From: Butyricicoccus porcorum
Lineage (GTDB): Bacteria > Bacillota > Clostridia > Oscillospirales > Butyricicoccaceae
Reading direction: 5' to 3'
Assembly: GCF_002157465.1 (NCBI RefSeq)
Contig: NZ_NHOC01000004.1
Coordinates: forward strand, 20,640-84,639
DNA length: 64,000 nt
In this document: one piece after another, positions 33,421-42,722 of the stretch
Numbering within the stretch: the stretch's first letter is position 1
How the letters are laid out: every line of letters starts with the position of its first letter
Position numbers and translations under genes: made by a program
Notes under the pieces: generated by a model
Database searches by the model: none
Seen by the model: only the letters and a program-made list of their open reading frames with translations
Told to the model about the DNA's origin: nothing

Positions 33421-34026
33421 TTATTGCAGCACGCCGCGCAGGCTGCCCAACAGCTCCGCCGTGCGGAAACGGATCTCATACTGTGTACCGTCCCTGTGAA
33501 TCAGTGCATCTTCTTCCTCCGTTAAAGCCCGTTCCCCGCTTGCGGCGTCGTAACACAGCGACGGATACAGCACACACCACCAGTTGTGACCCTCCGCCTG
33601 TCCGATACGAATCTGGAGCCCTTCATACTGTCCTGCCGGAAGCGAAAATGCCGCGTAATCGCGTGTCGGGTACCATTCCTCAGCCAAGCATGCAGTAACG
33701 TGCTCGGTGTGCCCGTTGTCATAGACCTCCTGCTGGGCGGCATTGGCGATTTCCTGCATGTGCGCACGCAGCATTTGCTGCATATCCGCACGGCTGTCTG
33801 CCTGCTGCTCCAGCGGCTGCATGAGTTCCAGCACGCGGTCGCGTACGCGCAGCTTGAGCGCCTGATCTTCTTCCGAGTCCGAATGAGCGACCACGCGCAG
33901 GCGCAGAACATCATCCGCCAGCTCCTTCTGTGCGGTATCACAAGCCGCTGCATAACACAGCGCGAAAAAAAGTGTGAGTGCAACCGTCAATTCCCAGCGC
34001 GCGCGGCGCATGTTTTTGATTTTCAT
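33421..34026 (-). CDS. spoIIR: Stage II sporulation protein R
   Basis: SpoIIR is secreted from the forespore and triggers SpoIIGA to process pro-sigma-E in the mother cell. The 201-residue protein has an N-terminal membrane/signal segment (about 12-28) and the family pattern LRLRVVAHSDSEEDQALKLR, RVLELMQPL and NWWCVLYPSLCY. It shows that the organism can form spores or descends from spore formers. Two ATG codons (M1 and M6) could start it. Confidence 0.94.
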   Translation of the reverse strand: MKIKNMRRARWELTVALTLFFALCYAAACDTAQKELADDVLRLRVVAHSDSEEDQALKLRVRDRVLELMQPLEQQADSRADMQQMLRAHMQEIANAAQQEVYDNGHTEHVTACLAEEWYPTRDYAAFSLPAGQYEGLQIRIGQAEGHNWWCVLYPSLCYDAASGERALTEEEDALIHRDGTQYEIRFRTAELLGSLRGVLQ

Positions 34027-34078
34027 AAGTACAGCTTCCTTTCGATATCTGAAGATATCAAAAGTATCGCCTGTTGTG

Positions 34079-34957
34079 TCAGCGTTTAACCTGTGCCGCC
34101 GTACAAAAATTCGTCAGATAGGTTTCCGGATACTGCGCCGCAAGGGTATCGCACGCCGCCTGCGCCTCCTCCGGCTTCTCAAACAGGCCGAAATTCGACG
34201 GCCCCGAACCGCTCATAATCGCGCCCATTGCGCCGCAGCTGCGCAGCGTGCCGCAGATTGCCTCCACCTCGGGGTGCATACCCGCCGTAACCGGCTGCAT
34301 GACATTGCACAGCAGCTGTGCCACACGGAAACAGTCCCCGGCGGCAATTGCGGCGCACATCGCCTGTGTGTCTGGGCGCTCCGCGATCTCTGCGGAATCA
34401 ATTGCGCGGTAAATCGCCGGCGTGGAAACCGCAATCGGCGGCTTGCACAGTACAACATGTGTCTGCGGTACATCAGGCAGGCGCGTCAACACCTCACCGA
34501 TGCCCTCCGCCAGCATCGTACCGCCGGAAATGCAGAACGGTACATCCGCCCCCAGCTTCAACCCGATCTCCATGAGTTTTTTCTCACCCAGATGGGTATC
34601 ATACAGTTCATCCAACAGCACCAACACCGCAGCGGCATCCGTGCTGCCGCCCGCAAGTCCTGCCGCCACAGGAATATTTTTCTCAATAACAATCGAAATG
34701 CCGTCACATGGCGTTCCAGTCTCGCTGAGAAACAGCTCCGCCGCACGATAGGCCAGATTGCTGTTGTCAGCGGGCAGGTCGCTGCCTTCGACAGACAGCC
34801 GGATGCAGCTGCCCGTGCCGACGCAAGCTGTCACCATGTCGTGCAGCCCGATGGACTGCATGACCATGCAGACATCGTGATAGCCATTGGAGCGCTTTCC
34901 TGTGACGTCCAACGTCAGATTGATTTTGGCATGTGCCTCTGCCGTTGCCTGTTTCAT
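34079..34957 (-). CDS. ispE: 4-diphosphocytidyl-2-C-methyl-D-erythritol kinase
   Basis: IspE phosphorylates CDP-ME in the MEP route to isoprenoids. The 292-residue GHMP kinase has AHAKINLTLDV at the N-terminus, the ATP loop PVAAGLAGGSTDAAA and, near the end, MSGSGPSNFGLF. The ATG at 34957 follows AGGGGGAG; an earlier ATG at 35008 lies inside the PHP gene. It follows that gene by 16 bases and probably shares its transcript. Confidence 0.95.
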   Translation of the reverse strand: MKQATAEAHAKINLTLDVTGKRSNGYHDVCMVMQSIGLHDMVTACVGTGSCIRLSVEGSDLPADNSNLAYRAAELFLSETGTPCDGISIVIEKNIPVAAGLAGGSTDAAAVLVLLDELYDTHLGEKKLMEIGLKLGADVPFCISGGTMLAEGIGEVLTRLPDVPQTHVVLCKPPIAVSTPAIYRAIDSAEIAERPDTQAMCAAIAAGDCFRVAQLLCNVMQPVTAGMHPEVEAICGTLRSCGAMGAIMSGSGPSNFGLFEKPEEAQAACDTLAAQYPETYLTNFCTAAQVKR

Positions 34958-34973
34958 ATTCTCTCCCCCTGTC

Positions 34974-35849
34974 TCACAGTCTGTGCTGGATTGCTTTTCC
35001 GTTTTCAAAATCGGTTATGTAGGCAAAGCCAAATGCGCGCAAACGGTCAAGTGCCTGTGGAATGCCTGCGCCGATGCTCTCCGGCGCATGGGAATCCGAA
35101 CCGGTCGTGATATATGTGCCGCCCAGCTCGCGATACCGCGTCAGCACGAAATCCTCCGGCCCGACCGATTGCTGCCAGCCAAATAATCCTTTTGCATTGC
35201 ATTCCAGCGCGATGCCACGCTCAATGATGCCCTTCAAAATGATGTCCACACGCTCCATGTAGCCCTTCAGGGACGGGCGGTTGTGCGGCAGCTTCATGAC
35301 GCGCAGCGGATAATCGATGTGCCCCAGAATCTGAAAATGGCCATATGCCAGCATGGCTTCCATCTCGTCAAAATATGCGTGCAGGAAATCGTTCTGGTTG
35401 ATATTCTCATAGCGGTAAAAATACATGTCCATATCAGCCGCCGTCTGATGAATCGAACCAATGACATAGTCAAACGAAAATTCTTTTTGCAGCTTGTCCG
35501 CAAGCTCTGGTGCTGCATGCGGCTGTCCCATCTCAATTCCCGCGCGCAGCGTAATCGTTCCGACAAATTCCTCCCGGCAAGCGGCAATATCCCGCTGCTG
35601 TGCTGCGATATCCGGCAGAATCATACGTCCGCTGCGGAACGGCGCAATTTCACGCGCATATCCCGCAAAATCCACCTCATCCGGTGCAAAGTCCGACGCT
35701 GACAGCGCATCCGTCCGGAAAAATTCCAAATGCTCAGTAAACCCCAGCACATCGATGCCGCCCTGTATTGCCGCCTGCACGTGCTGCCGGAGCGGCCGGT
35801 CTGCGGCGTCATAGGAATAGGCGGTATGTGTATGCAAATCTGTTGTCAT
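34974..35849 (-). CDS. PHP-domain phosphoesterase, histidinol-phosphatase type
   Basis: PHP proteins hydrolyse phosphoesters with a trinuclear metal site; this subgroup (HisK/HisJ) includes histidinol-phosphate phosphatase. The 291-residue protein has DLHTHTAYSYDA at the start, GFTEHLEF, GIEMGQP, IGSIHQT, LGHIDY and TGSDSHAPE, which together supply the metal ligands. No other his gene is near, so the substrate could differ. The ATG at 35849 suits GAGGAA; longer readings to 35924 add non-conserved residues. Confidence 0.9.
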   Translation of the reverse strand: MTTDLHTHTAYSYDAADRPLRQHVQAAIQGGIDVLGFTEHLEFFRTDALSASDFAPDEVDFAGYAREIAPFRSGRMILPDIAAQQRDIAACREEFVGTITLRAGIEMGQPHAAPELADKLQKEFSFDYVIGSIHQTAADMDMYFYRYENINQNDFLHAYFDEMEAMLAYGHFQILGHIDYPLRVMKLPHNRPSLKGYMERVDIILKGIIERGIALECNAKGLFGWQQSVGPEDFVLTRYRELGGTYITTGSDSHAPESIGAGIPQALDRLRAFGFAYITDFENGKAIQHRL

Positions 35850-35980
35850 TGCGAATTTCCTCATTTCGTGCAGCAAATTATGATTCATTATACCGCCTGT
35901 GAACGCGAAACACAAGTGCCACACGCATAAGTCAGCGAAAACCGGTCATACTGAATATAGCATGAAAAGGAGGTTTTTAT

Positions 35981-36187
35981 ATGGACAAATTTGTCCTGAC
36001 GCTCGTCATCATCGGCGCGGTCAACTGGGGCTGTATCGGCCTGTTTGGGCTGGATATCGTCGGTGCGCTGTTCGGCGGGCAGGGCGCGATGATCAGCCGC
36101 ATAATTTACGCCGTGATCGGTCTGGCGGGCCTGTGGGCGCTCACCTTTTATTCCAAGCTGCACAGCGGCAGCTCGGATGAGTCGTAA
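35981..36187 (+). CDS. Small DUF378 membrane protein
   Basis: The 68-residue protein has two membrane segments and the DUF378 signature VIIGAVNWGCIGLFGLDIV. The function is unknown; the family (YuzA type) is widespread in Bacillota. AAGGAGG precedes the ATG. It is monocistronic, divergent from the PHP gene. Confidence 0.92.
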   Translation: MDKFVLTLVIIGAVNWGCIGLFGLDIVGALFGGQGAMISRIIYAVIGLAGLWALTFYSKLHSGSSDES

Positions 36188-36206
36188 TTCTGTGCACAGC
36201 AAAGCG

Positions 36207-36240
36207 GGCTGTCTCCGATAAGCCGGAGACAGCCTTTGCT
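36207..36240 (+). terminator. Terminator of the DUF378 gene
   Basis: GGCTGTCTCC pairs with GGAGACAGCC, followed by TTTGCTGATTTTT. Confidence 0.75.
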
Positions 36241-36261
36241 GATTTTTCCGGCGATAAAACA

Positions 36262-36290
36262 GGGGGCAGGAAACTGATTTTCCTGCCCCC
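36262..36290 (-). terminator. Terminator of ackA
   Basis: GGGGGCAGGAAA pairs with TTTCCTGCCCCC; on the minus strand it follows the ackA stop by 20 bases. Confidence 0.75.
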
Positions 36291-36310
36291 AAATCGTTCT
36301 CTTTTTCAGA

Positions 36311-37522
36311 TTATTCGTCCTCTGCTGCCTCAACCAGGCGCTTGGTATCCTCTGCGATAACCAGCTCCTCGTTGGTCGGGATGACCAGAACACGGACACG
36401 CGCGTAATCGACGGAAATATCCATCTGACGGCCGCGGTACTTGTTCTTCTCCGGGTCAACCTTGATGCCGAGGTATTCCATGTGCTCACAAACGTCCCAA
36501 CGAACAGAACGGTCGTTCTCGCCGACACCTGCGGTGAATACGACTGCGTCAACGCCGCCCATTTCTGCGATGTAGGAGCCAATCAGCTTCTTAACCGAGT
36601 TGATGAAGATATCCTTTGCCAGCTTAGCGCGCTCATTGCCCTCGTTGATTGCGGTATCCAGATCGCGGAAGTCGGAGGATACGCCGGAAACGCCGTATAC
36701 ACCGGATTCCTTGTTCATGACCTCGAGGATTTCCTCTGCGCTCTTGCCCTCATGCTCACACAGGAAGTTGATGATTGCCGGATCGATATCGCCCGAACGG
36801 GTGCCCATCGGCAGGCCTGCCAGCGGGGTGAAGCCCATGGAGGTGTCCACCGACTTGCCGCCCTTGACTGCGGTTACGGAAGAACCGTTGCCCAGATGGC
36901 AGGTGATGACGCGCAGGTGCTCCAGCGGGATGCCCAGCATTTCAGAAGCCTGCTGTGCAACGTACTTATGAGAGGTGCCATGGAAGCCGTAACGGCGGAT
37001 CTTATACTTCTTATAGTAGTCGTAAGGGATGGAATAAATGTAATCGACTGGATCCATCGTCTGATGGAATGCGGTATCAAATACGGCAACCTGCGGAATG
37101 TCGGCACCCATGACATCCTTGCAGGCGTCGATGCCGATCAGGTTTGCGGTGTTGTGAAGCGGTGCAAGCGGGATACAGTCCTCAATTGCCTTGATAACGG
37201 AATCGTCGATAATAACGGAATCAGCAAAGTACTCGCCACCGTGTACAACGCGGTGTCCGACTGCATCGATTTCCTTCATGGACTCGATGACGCCCCACTC
37301 CTTGTCGACAAGGATGTTGATAACCGCACGGATTGCGTCCGCATGATCCTTCATCGGTACGTTTTCACAATACTTTTCCGACTTATTCGGGTTTGTATGA
37401 GTCAGACGACCGTCAATTCCGATTCTCTCACACAGACCCTTGGCAAGAACTGCCTTGTTGTCCATGTCAAACAGCTGATACTTGAGCGAAGAACTGCCCG
37501 CATTAATAACAAGTACATTCAT
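36311..37522 (-). CDS. ackA: Acetate kinase
   Basis: AckA makes ATP and acetate from acetyl phosphate, the last energy-yielding step of acetate fermentation. The 403-residue protein carries [14 protein letters not shown] at the start, [23 protein letters not shown], and the nucleotide-binding HLGNGSS and GVSG segments. The ATG at 37522 is at a better distance from AAAGGAG than the ATG at 37531. There is no pta gene beside it. Confidence 0.97.
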   Translation of the reverse strand: MNVLVINAGSSSLKYQLFDMDNKAVLAKGLCERIGIDGRLTHTNPNKSEKYCENVPMKDHADAIRAVINILVDKEWGVIESMKEIDAVGHRVVHGGEYFADSVIIDDSVIKAIEDCIPLAPLHNTANLIGIDACKDVMGADIPQVAVFDTAFHQTMDPVDYIYSIPYDYYKKYKIRRYGFHGTSHKYVAQQASEMLGIPLEHLRVITCHLGNGSSVTAVKGGKSVDTSMGFTPLAGLPMGTRSGDIDPAIINFLCEHEGKSAEEILEVMNKESGVYGVSGVSSDFRDLDTAINEGNERAKLAKDIFINSVKKLIGSYIAEMGGVDAVVFTAGVGENDRSVRWDVCEHMEYLGIKVDPEKNKYRGRQMDISVDYARVRVLVIPTNEELVIAEDTKRLVEAAEDE

Positions 37523-37660
37523 TTCTCTCATACTCCTTTATCATAATCATAACATTGCAAGAATATCGTCATCATAGTACAATAAACTTATCAGTAATTT
37601 TATTTTACACCACCTGATAAAATTTCTCAACTACTTTCCTTAGAAATTTGTGGAGGATTT

Positions 37661-38839
37661 ATGAATATCTGCGCGATCATAACAGAATACAATCCGTTTC
37701 ATGCAGGACATGCCTATCAAATTGAAGGAGTTCGCCGACGATTGCCGGATTGTGCGGTTATTTCGCTCATGAGCGGCAATTATGTCCAGCGCGGTGAGCC
37801 TGCAATCTGGGACAAATACTTGCGCGCGGCGTGTGCCGTGGACGCAGGCGGGCCCGATCTCGTACTGGAACTGCCGTTGACGGCAGCGCTCTCCTCTGCC
37901 GAAGGATTTGCACAGGGAGGAATCCATCTAGCCGCTGCACTCGGCTGCGTGACACACCTCTCCTTTGGCTGTGAAACCGGGACAGAAGAATATCTGATGC
38001 AGCTGGCCGCCTGCCTGAACACAGATGAATTCTCTGCTCGTCTGCGCGCCCTGTTGCCGAACAGCGCCAGCTATGCGCACGCAGCAGCTGCCGCCGCACA
38101 GGAACTGTGCCCGCAGGCGGCATCCCTGCTGGACTCCCCCAACGACCTGCTCGCTGTACAATACTGCCGGTTTTTACAGCAAATCTGTCCGGGGGTTCAG
38201 CCGATTGCCGTGCGCCGGCGCGGCGCGGCACATGACGGCACGCCGGAAGACGGCATCCCATCGGCCTCGCATGTACGCCGCCTGCTGCGCGCGGGACGGG
38301 CAGATGAGGCATTCGATCTGCTCCCCTCCGCCTGCCGGGAACGCGGCAGCGTGGCACGCCGGCACAGTTGGGATGATCTTGCCTCCGCCGTGCTCCCTTA
38401 TCTGCGACGCCTGACTCCGGAAGACATCCGTGCGCTGCCCGGTGTATCCGAAGGGCTGGAAAATCGGTTTTATCAGGCATGCCAGAAGGCACAAACGCTG
38501 GATGAACTGTGGGACAGAGTTCGTTCGCGCCGCCATCCGCTCAGCCGTGTGCGCCGCCTGGTGCTGTGCGCCTATCTCGGCATCACACAGGAACTCACCG
38601 CACTGCCGCCCGCCTTCGTGACTGTACTTGCCATGAACACGCGCGGCCGCGAGGTGCTGCGAACCATGAAGCAAACCTGCTCCCTCCCGGTCATTGTAAA
38701 GCCGACGCAGGCGCGCACACTGACCGGAACTGCCGCCCGCCTCTGGAACCTGACTCTGTCTGCTGATGACCAGTTTTATTTCCCCGCCCCCGCCGGAACC
38801 AGCTGGACACAGACGCCGTTTTACCGCAGGCCGTACTGA
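37661..38839 (+). CDS. tmcAL: tRNA(Met) cytidine acetate ligase
   Basis: TmcAL acetylates the wobble cytidine of elongator tRNA-Met using acetate and ATP, so it suits the neighbour ackA, though the genes are divergent. The 392-residue protein has the nucleotidyltransferase N-terminus AIITEYNPFHAGHAYQIE, MSGNYVQRGEPAIWDKY and, in the second half, arginine-rich RNA-binding segments. The frame is open with GTGGAGG before the ATG. Confidence 0.93.
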   Translation: MNICAIITEYNPFHAGHAYQIEGVRRRLPDCAVISLMSGNYVQRGEPAIWDKYLRAACAVDAGGPDLVLELPLTAALSSAEGFAQGGIHLAAALGCVTHLSFGCETGTEEYLMQLAACLNTDEFSARLRALLPNSASYAHAAAAAAQELCPQAASLLDSPNDLLAVQYCRFLQQICPGVQPIAVRRRGAAHDGTPEDGIPSASHVRRLLRAGRADEAFDLLPSACRERGSVARRHSWDDLASAVLPYLRRLTPEDIRALPGVSEGLENRFYQACQKAQTLDELWDRVRSRRHPLSRVRRLVLCAYLGITQELTALPPAFVTVLAMNTRGREVLRTMKQTCSLPVIVKPTQARTLTGTAARLWNLTLSADDQFYFPAPAGTSWTQTPFYRRPY

Positions 38840-38910
38840 CATGTGCCTGCGGTAAAAAATTCCCCAAAGTACTTTACCTGATAGAGTAATCGCGTGATCC
38901 TTCATAAAAA

Positions 38911-38951
38911 AGAAACACAGGAGTTAAACCAATTTCAACTCCTGTGTTTTT
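38911..38951. terminator. Bidirectional terminator between tmcAL and the TIGR04076 gene
   Basis: AAACACAGGAGTT pairs with AACTCCTGTGTTTTT. It serves tmcAL on the + strand and, with the A-run on its left, probably the convergent gene. Confidence 0.85.
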
Positions 38952-38952
38952 C

Positions 38953-39297
38953 CTACTCTCCGTCTATGCGCTCAATTTTGAAAATAACCGGACGGGTACC
39001 GTCGTTGCAGCACGCGATCATGACGCGCTCATCATTTGTCCAGCCGTCCATAATCGAACCACCCTGTAATGCCGCATAGACATAGCGGCTGATACAGTCC
39101 CATGCCTCCGCACAAAATTTTCCGTCCATCATGTGCCAGAAATCATCGCGCTTGTCGCTGCGTTCCAGAATAAATTCCTGTCCAACCTCGAATATCGGAC
39201 AGACACCAGCGTTCGGGTCTGCCAGATATTCCTCCTGTAAATCGGTAAACAGTTCCTTTCTGAGCACTGTAATCTTACACTTGCGTTTTCTCTTCAC
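38953..39297 (-). CDS. TIGR04076-family small cysteine-containing protein
   Basis: The 114-residue protein fits the TIGR04076 family: KCKITVLRKELFTDLQEEY, CPIFEVGQEFIL, FCAEAWDCISRYVYA and the end CCNDGTRPVIFKIERID. The function is unknown; the family is frequent in anaerobes. It starts with GTG at 39297 behind GGAGGAG. A longer frame to 39381 has no ribosome binding site. Confidence 0.88.
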   Translation of the reverse strand: MKRKRKCKITVLRKELFTDLQEEYLADPNAGVCPIFEVGQEFILERSDKRDDFWHMMDGKFCAEAWDCISRYVYAALQGGSIMDGWTNDERVMIACCNDGTRPVIFKIERIDGE

Positions 39298-39429
39298 AGA
39301 ACGCTCTCCTCCTTTTCCTTCAGACGGGCAAACTGGCGGATCGTTCATCCGACATGTTTGCAGCGCGCGGGAGCGAGCCACAAGGTTTTCTTTTGCCTAC
39401 TTTTCTTTTCCTCAAAAAGAAAAGTACGG

Positions 39430-40713
39430 TTATCTCTCGTATTCAAATTCCATCTCGCCCATGATAACCGGGTCGCCATCCTGAATGCCCATGGCTTCCA
39501 GCTTGTCGAACACACCGGCTGCGCGCAGGCGGCGGTCGAGATACTGGCGGGATTCATAGTCGTCAAAATTGACCGAACCGGTGACGCGATCAATCCACGC
39601 GCCGGATACAATATAATAGTCGCCGTCCTTCGTAATTTCGATATCGTCCTCGGTGACCGGTTTATCTGCCGGCTCCGGAATGAACTCCGGCTCATAAACG
39701 AGCACCGGCGGCAGCTCCTCGAGCGCGTGCCAAGTCTGGTTCATCAGCTCACGCACACCCTGATTGGTCGCGGCAGACATCTCCGCATAGGCAAAACCAT
39801 GATCCTCTGCCCATTTGCGGATGGCTTCCAACGGCTCACGGTTGTCGCCCAGCAGGTCAATTTTGTTCGCAACGACAATCTGCGGGCGGTTTTCCAGATC
39901 AATGGAATACTGTCCCAGCTCGCTGTTGATCTTTTCCAGATCATCAATCGGGTCGCGCCCTTCACTGCCTGCCGCATCGACGATATGCAGCAGCAGGCGG
40001 CAGCGGTCAATATGACGCAGAAACGCATGTCCCAGACCGGCGCCTTCAGACGCACCTTCGATGATGCCCGGAATATCTGCCATGACGAACGATTCGCCCT
40101 CGCCAATCGATACAACGCCGAGATTCGGTACCAGCGTGGTAAAATGATAATTGGCAATCTTCGGACGCGCCGCCGATGCCATCGACAGCAGTGTGGATTT
40201 GCCCACATTCGGGAAGCCGACCAGTCCGACGTCCGCCAGCAGCTTGAGCTCCAGACGGATTTCCAGCTCCTGACCGGGCAGACCCGGCTTGGCAAACCGC
40301 GGTGCCTGACGGGTCGGGGTGGCAAAATGGACATTGCCCCATCCGCCCTTGCCGCCACGTGCCGCAACAAACGGCTCGGAATCAGACAAATCCTTGATTA
40401 CCTGTCCGCTCTTCGCGTCGCGCAGAATGGTGCCGCGCGGCACGCGGATGACCAGATCCTTGCCGTCCTTGCCGGAGCAGCGCTTGCTGCCGCCCGGTTC
40501 GCCTGCGGGCGCGGTATATTTCTTTTTATAGCGGAAATCCATCAGTGTCGACAGGTTGTCATCCACCTGAAACACAATCGAACCGCCGCGGCCGCCGTCA
40601 CCGCCGTCCGGACCGCCGGAAGCAATGTATTTCTCGCGGTGGAACGATACCTTTCCGTCGCCGCCCTTGCCGGAACGAATCCAGATTTTCGCGGTATCAA
40701 TAAACTGTGGCAT
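39430..40713 (-). CDS. obgE: GTPase ObgE/CgtA
   Basis: Obg is an essential GTPase for late 50S ribosome assembly and stress response. The 427-residue protein has the glycine-rich Obg fold (GGPDGGDGGRGGS), the G domain with GFPNVGKST, DIPGIIEGA and NKIDLL, and a C-terminal OCT domain. The ATG at 40713 follows AAAGGAG. It ends the rplU-prp-rpmA cluster, but a terminator hairpin stands 28 bp before it. Confidence 0.97.
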   Translation of the reverse strand: MPQFIDTAKIWIRSGKGGDGKVSFHREKYIASGGPDGGDGGRGGSIVFQVDDNLSTLMDFRYKKKYTAPAGEPGGSKRCSGKDGKDLVIRVPRGTILRDAKSGQVIKDLSDSEPFVAARGGKGGWGNVHFATPTRQAPRFAKPGLPGQELEIRLELKLLADVGLVGFPNVGKSTLLSMASAARPKIANYHFTTLVPNLGVVSIGEGESFVMADIPGIIEGASEGAGLGHAFLRHIDRCRLLLHIVDAAGSEGRDPIDDLEKINSELGQYSIDLENRPQIVVANKIDLLGDNREPLEAIRKWAEDHGFAYAEMSAATNQGVRELMNQTWHALEELPPVLVYEPEFIPEPADKPVTEDDIEITKDGDYYIVSGAWIDRVTGSVNFDDYESRQYLDRRLRAAGVFDKLEAMGIQDGDPVIMGEMEFEYER

Positions 40714-40740
40714 ATGAACTCCTTTCCAGAGTGTTCCTGA

Positions 40741-40774
40741 AAAAAAGCACCTCAGACAATATGTCCGAGGTGCC
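40741..40774 (-). terminator. Internal terminator between rpmA and obgE
   Basis: On the minus strand GGCACCTCGGAC pairs with GTCTGAGGTGC around ATATT and is followed by seven T. It should reduce readthrough into obgE and let ribosomal proteins be made in excess. Confidence 0.85.
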
Positions 40775-40793
40775 TTTCGCATCAAAGAATATC

Positions 40794-41078
40794 TTACTGC
40801 TCGATTTCGTAAACAGAAACCTGCTTGCGGTCACGGCCGAGACGCTCGAAACGAACAACGCCGGTAACCTTTGCAAAAAGGGTGTCATCGGAACCAATGC
40901 CGACATTTACGCCCGGATGGATGTGGGTGCCGCGCTGGCGAACCAGAATGTTGCCTGCCGGTACAACCTGACCATCAGCACGCTTAACGCCAAGTCTCTT
41001 GGACTCGGAATCACGGCCGTTCTTGGTAGAACCTACGCCCTTTTTATGAGCGAAAAACTGTAAGCTAATCTGAAGCAT
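40794..41078 (-). CDS. rpmA: 50S ribosomal protein L27 with cleavable N-terminal extension
   Basis: L27 helps position tRNA at the peptidyl transferase centre. The 94-residue protein begins [14 protein letters not shown]: the Firmicutes extension ends at the FFA/H bond, which Prp cuts so that the mature tail can reach the active site. The remaining sequence ([16 protein letters not shown]) is typical L27. The Prp gene lies immediately upstream. Confidence 0.97.
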   Translation of the reverse strand: MLQISLQFFAHKKGVGSTKNGRDSESKRLGVKRADGQVVPAGNILVRQRGTHIHPGVNVGIGSDDTLFAKVTGVVRFERLGRDRKQVSVYEIEQ

Positions 41079-41081
41079 GAC

Positions 41082-41411
41082 TTACACCTCCATTACTTCG
41101 ATAAAATCCTGATATCGTGCCTTGAGGTTGACAAAATACAGCATCAAGGCGTCAAGTGCGTTCTGCGCCTGCATCTCATCTGCTTCATCCAGCTTCTTCG
41201 GAAGCTCGATGCGGATGCGCGCCTGTTCGTCGTCGACTTCGGTCTTGATGTCCAGACCCAGAACGTCGGCAAGCAGGCAGCTTGTCAGATCCAGATTCGC
41301 AGATACCGCCGCACAGACAATGTCTTCGCCTTCCTCCGCGTAGCCCGCGTGTCCGGTTACTTCCACTGCATCAATGCGGCTGCCTGTTGTAAAAAAACGG
41401 GCGGTTGTCAT
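41082..41411 (-). CDS. prp: Ribosomal-processing cysteine protease Prp
   Basis: Prp removes the N-terminal extension of L27 in Firmicutes. The 109-residue protein has the catalytic His21 (GHAGYAEEGEDIVCAA) and Cys33. It sits between rplU and rpmA, one base from the former and three from the latter, the usual location. Amounts are therefore tied to those of its substrate. Confidence 0.95.
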   Translation of the reverse strand: MTTARFFTTGSRIDAVEVTGHAGYAEEGEDIVCAAVSANLDLTSCLLADVLGLDIKTEVDDEQARIRIELPKKLDEADEMQAQNALDALMLYFVNLKARYQDFIEVMEV

Positions 41412-41412
41412 C

Positions 41413-41724
41413 TTACGCGTTGATTGCGCCGATGGTTACCTTGGTGTAGGGCTGTCTGTGACCCTGCTTGCGGCGGTAGCCCTTCTTCGGCTTCATCTTG
41501 TAAACGATGATCTTCTTCTGCTTGCCGGTCTTCTCAGCCGTGCCAGCAACGGTAGCGCCCTCAACATACGGAGCACCAACCTTCAGGTCTGCGCCCTCGC
41601 CAACTGCCAGGACCTTGTCGAACGTTACGGAAGCACCGTCTTCTACGCCGAGCTTCTCAACGTAAATAACGTCACCTTCGGATACCTTGTACTGCTTGCC
41701 ACCGGTCTCTAAAATTGCGTACAT
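41413..41724 (-). CDS. rplU: 50S ribosomal protein L21
   Basis: L21 is a 103-residue 23S-binding protein: [17 protein letters not shown] at the start, [10 protein letters not shown] and the C-terminal [17 protein letters not shown]. The ATG at 41724 is behind GAGAGGTG. It is the first gene of the rplU-prp-rpmA transcript. Confidence 0.97.
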   Translation of the reverse strand: MYAILETGGKQYKVSEGDVIYVEKLGVEDGASVTFDKVLAVGEGADLKVGAPYVEGATVAGTAEKTGKQKKIIVYKMKPKKGYRRKQGHRQPYTKVTIGAINA

Positions 41725-41811
41725 GCGGTAGCACCTCTCTTTCTTTGATAGAGTCACGCTCTCACGGGCGGTGTCATGAGGCACACTTTTCCAACCCGGT
41801 CAATGCGGCTT
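41725..41811 (-). promoter_or_regulatory. rplU leader, candidate L21 autoregulatory RNA
   Basis: The leader of about 85 bases before rplU can form stems (for example around CCGGGTT and the GCGTGACTC region), and Firmicutes rplU leaders are a known ribosomal-protein leader family. I cannot verify the consensus, so this is tentative. Confidence 0.4.
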
Positions 41812-41816
41812 TTCAT

Positions 41817-41845
41817 ATAGTATCACAGCAGTCGCCCGCTGTCAA
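41817..41845 (-). promoter_or_regulatory. Promoter of the rplU cluster
   Basis: On the minus strand TTGACA, 17 bp and TACTAT lie about 95 bp before rplU, between it and folD. Confidence 0.78.
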
Positions 41846-41864
41846 TACCAAATTTCGTGTTTTT

Positions 41865-42722
41865 TCAGTCCTCGATGCCTGCGTGCAGCTTAGCCGCTTT
41901 CAGTGTATTTTTCATCAGCATCGTGATGGTCATCGGGCCGACACCGCCCGGTACCGGCGTCAGATATGCGGCCTTTTCATTGACCTCATCAAAGCAGACA
42001 TCGCCGCACAGCTTGCCGTTCTTGCGGTTCATGCCGACATCGATGACAGTCGCGCCTTCCTTAACCATATCAGCTGTGACGAAATCCACCTTGCCGACAG
42101 CGGCAACGAGAATATCCGCCTGCGCACAGACCTCTTTCAGGTTCTGTGTGCGGGAATGGCAGATGGTCACAGTACCATGGCGGTGCAGCAGCAGCATAGC
42201 CATCGGCTTGCCGACGATGTTGGAGCGGCCGATCACGACACAGTTTTTACCCTTCGGGTCAATGTTGTATTCATCCAGCAGCTGCATGACGCCTGCCGGG
42301 GTGCACGGCAGAAAATCAAAATTGCCGACCATGATCTTGCCGACATTGACCGGATGGAACGCATCGACATCCTTGCTCGGGTCAATGGCATCAATGACAG
42401 CCTGCTCGCTGATGTGCTTCGGTACCGGCAGCTGGCACAGGATGCCGTCAATGCGCGGATTGCGATTGAGCTCATCAATCAGGCCGAGCAGCTGCTCCTG
42501 CGTCGTTTCCTCCGGCAGCGCATATTTTTCCGAGTAAAAACCGCACTCCTCACACGCGCGCTCCTTATTGCGCACATAGACCTGCGACGCCGGATCCTCA
42601 CCGACGATAATAACCGCAAGACCCGGACGCACGCCGCGCTCCTTCAGTCTGTTTACCTCATCCAGAATGCTTCCGCGAACCTTCGCGGAAACCATTTTGC
42701 CGTCCATTCGAATTGCACTCAT
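41865..42722 (-). CDS. folD: Bifunctional methylenetetrahydrofolate dehydrogenase/cyclohydrolase
   Basis: FolD interconverts methylene-, methenyl- and formyl-tetrahydrofolate. The 285-residue protein has the catalytic tyrosine in SQVYVRNKERAC, GILCQLPVPKH, and the NADP-binding VVIGRSNIVGKPMA and PVPGGVGPMTI. It overlaps lgt by four bases and ends a four-gene run (ymfF-ymfH-lgt-folD) with overlapping starts. Confidence 0.96.
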   Translation of the reverse strand: MSAIRMDGKMVSAKVRGSILDEVNRLKERGVRPGLAVIIVGEDPASQVYVRNKERACEECGFYSEKYALPEETTQEQLLGLIDELNRNPRIDGILCQLPVPKHISEQAVIDAIDPSKDVDAFHPVNVGKIMVGNFDFLPCTPAGVMQLLDEYNIDPKGKNCVVIGRSNIVGKPMAMLLLHRHGTVTICHSRTQNLKEVCAQADILVAAVGKVDFVTADMVKEGATVIDVGMNRKNGKLCGDVCFDEVNEKAAYLTPVPGGVGPMTITMLMKNTLKAAKLHAGIED

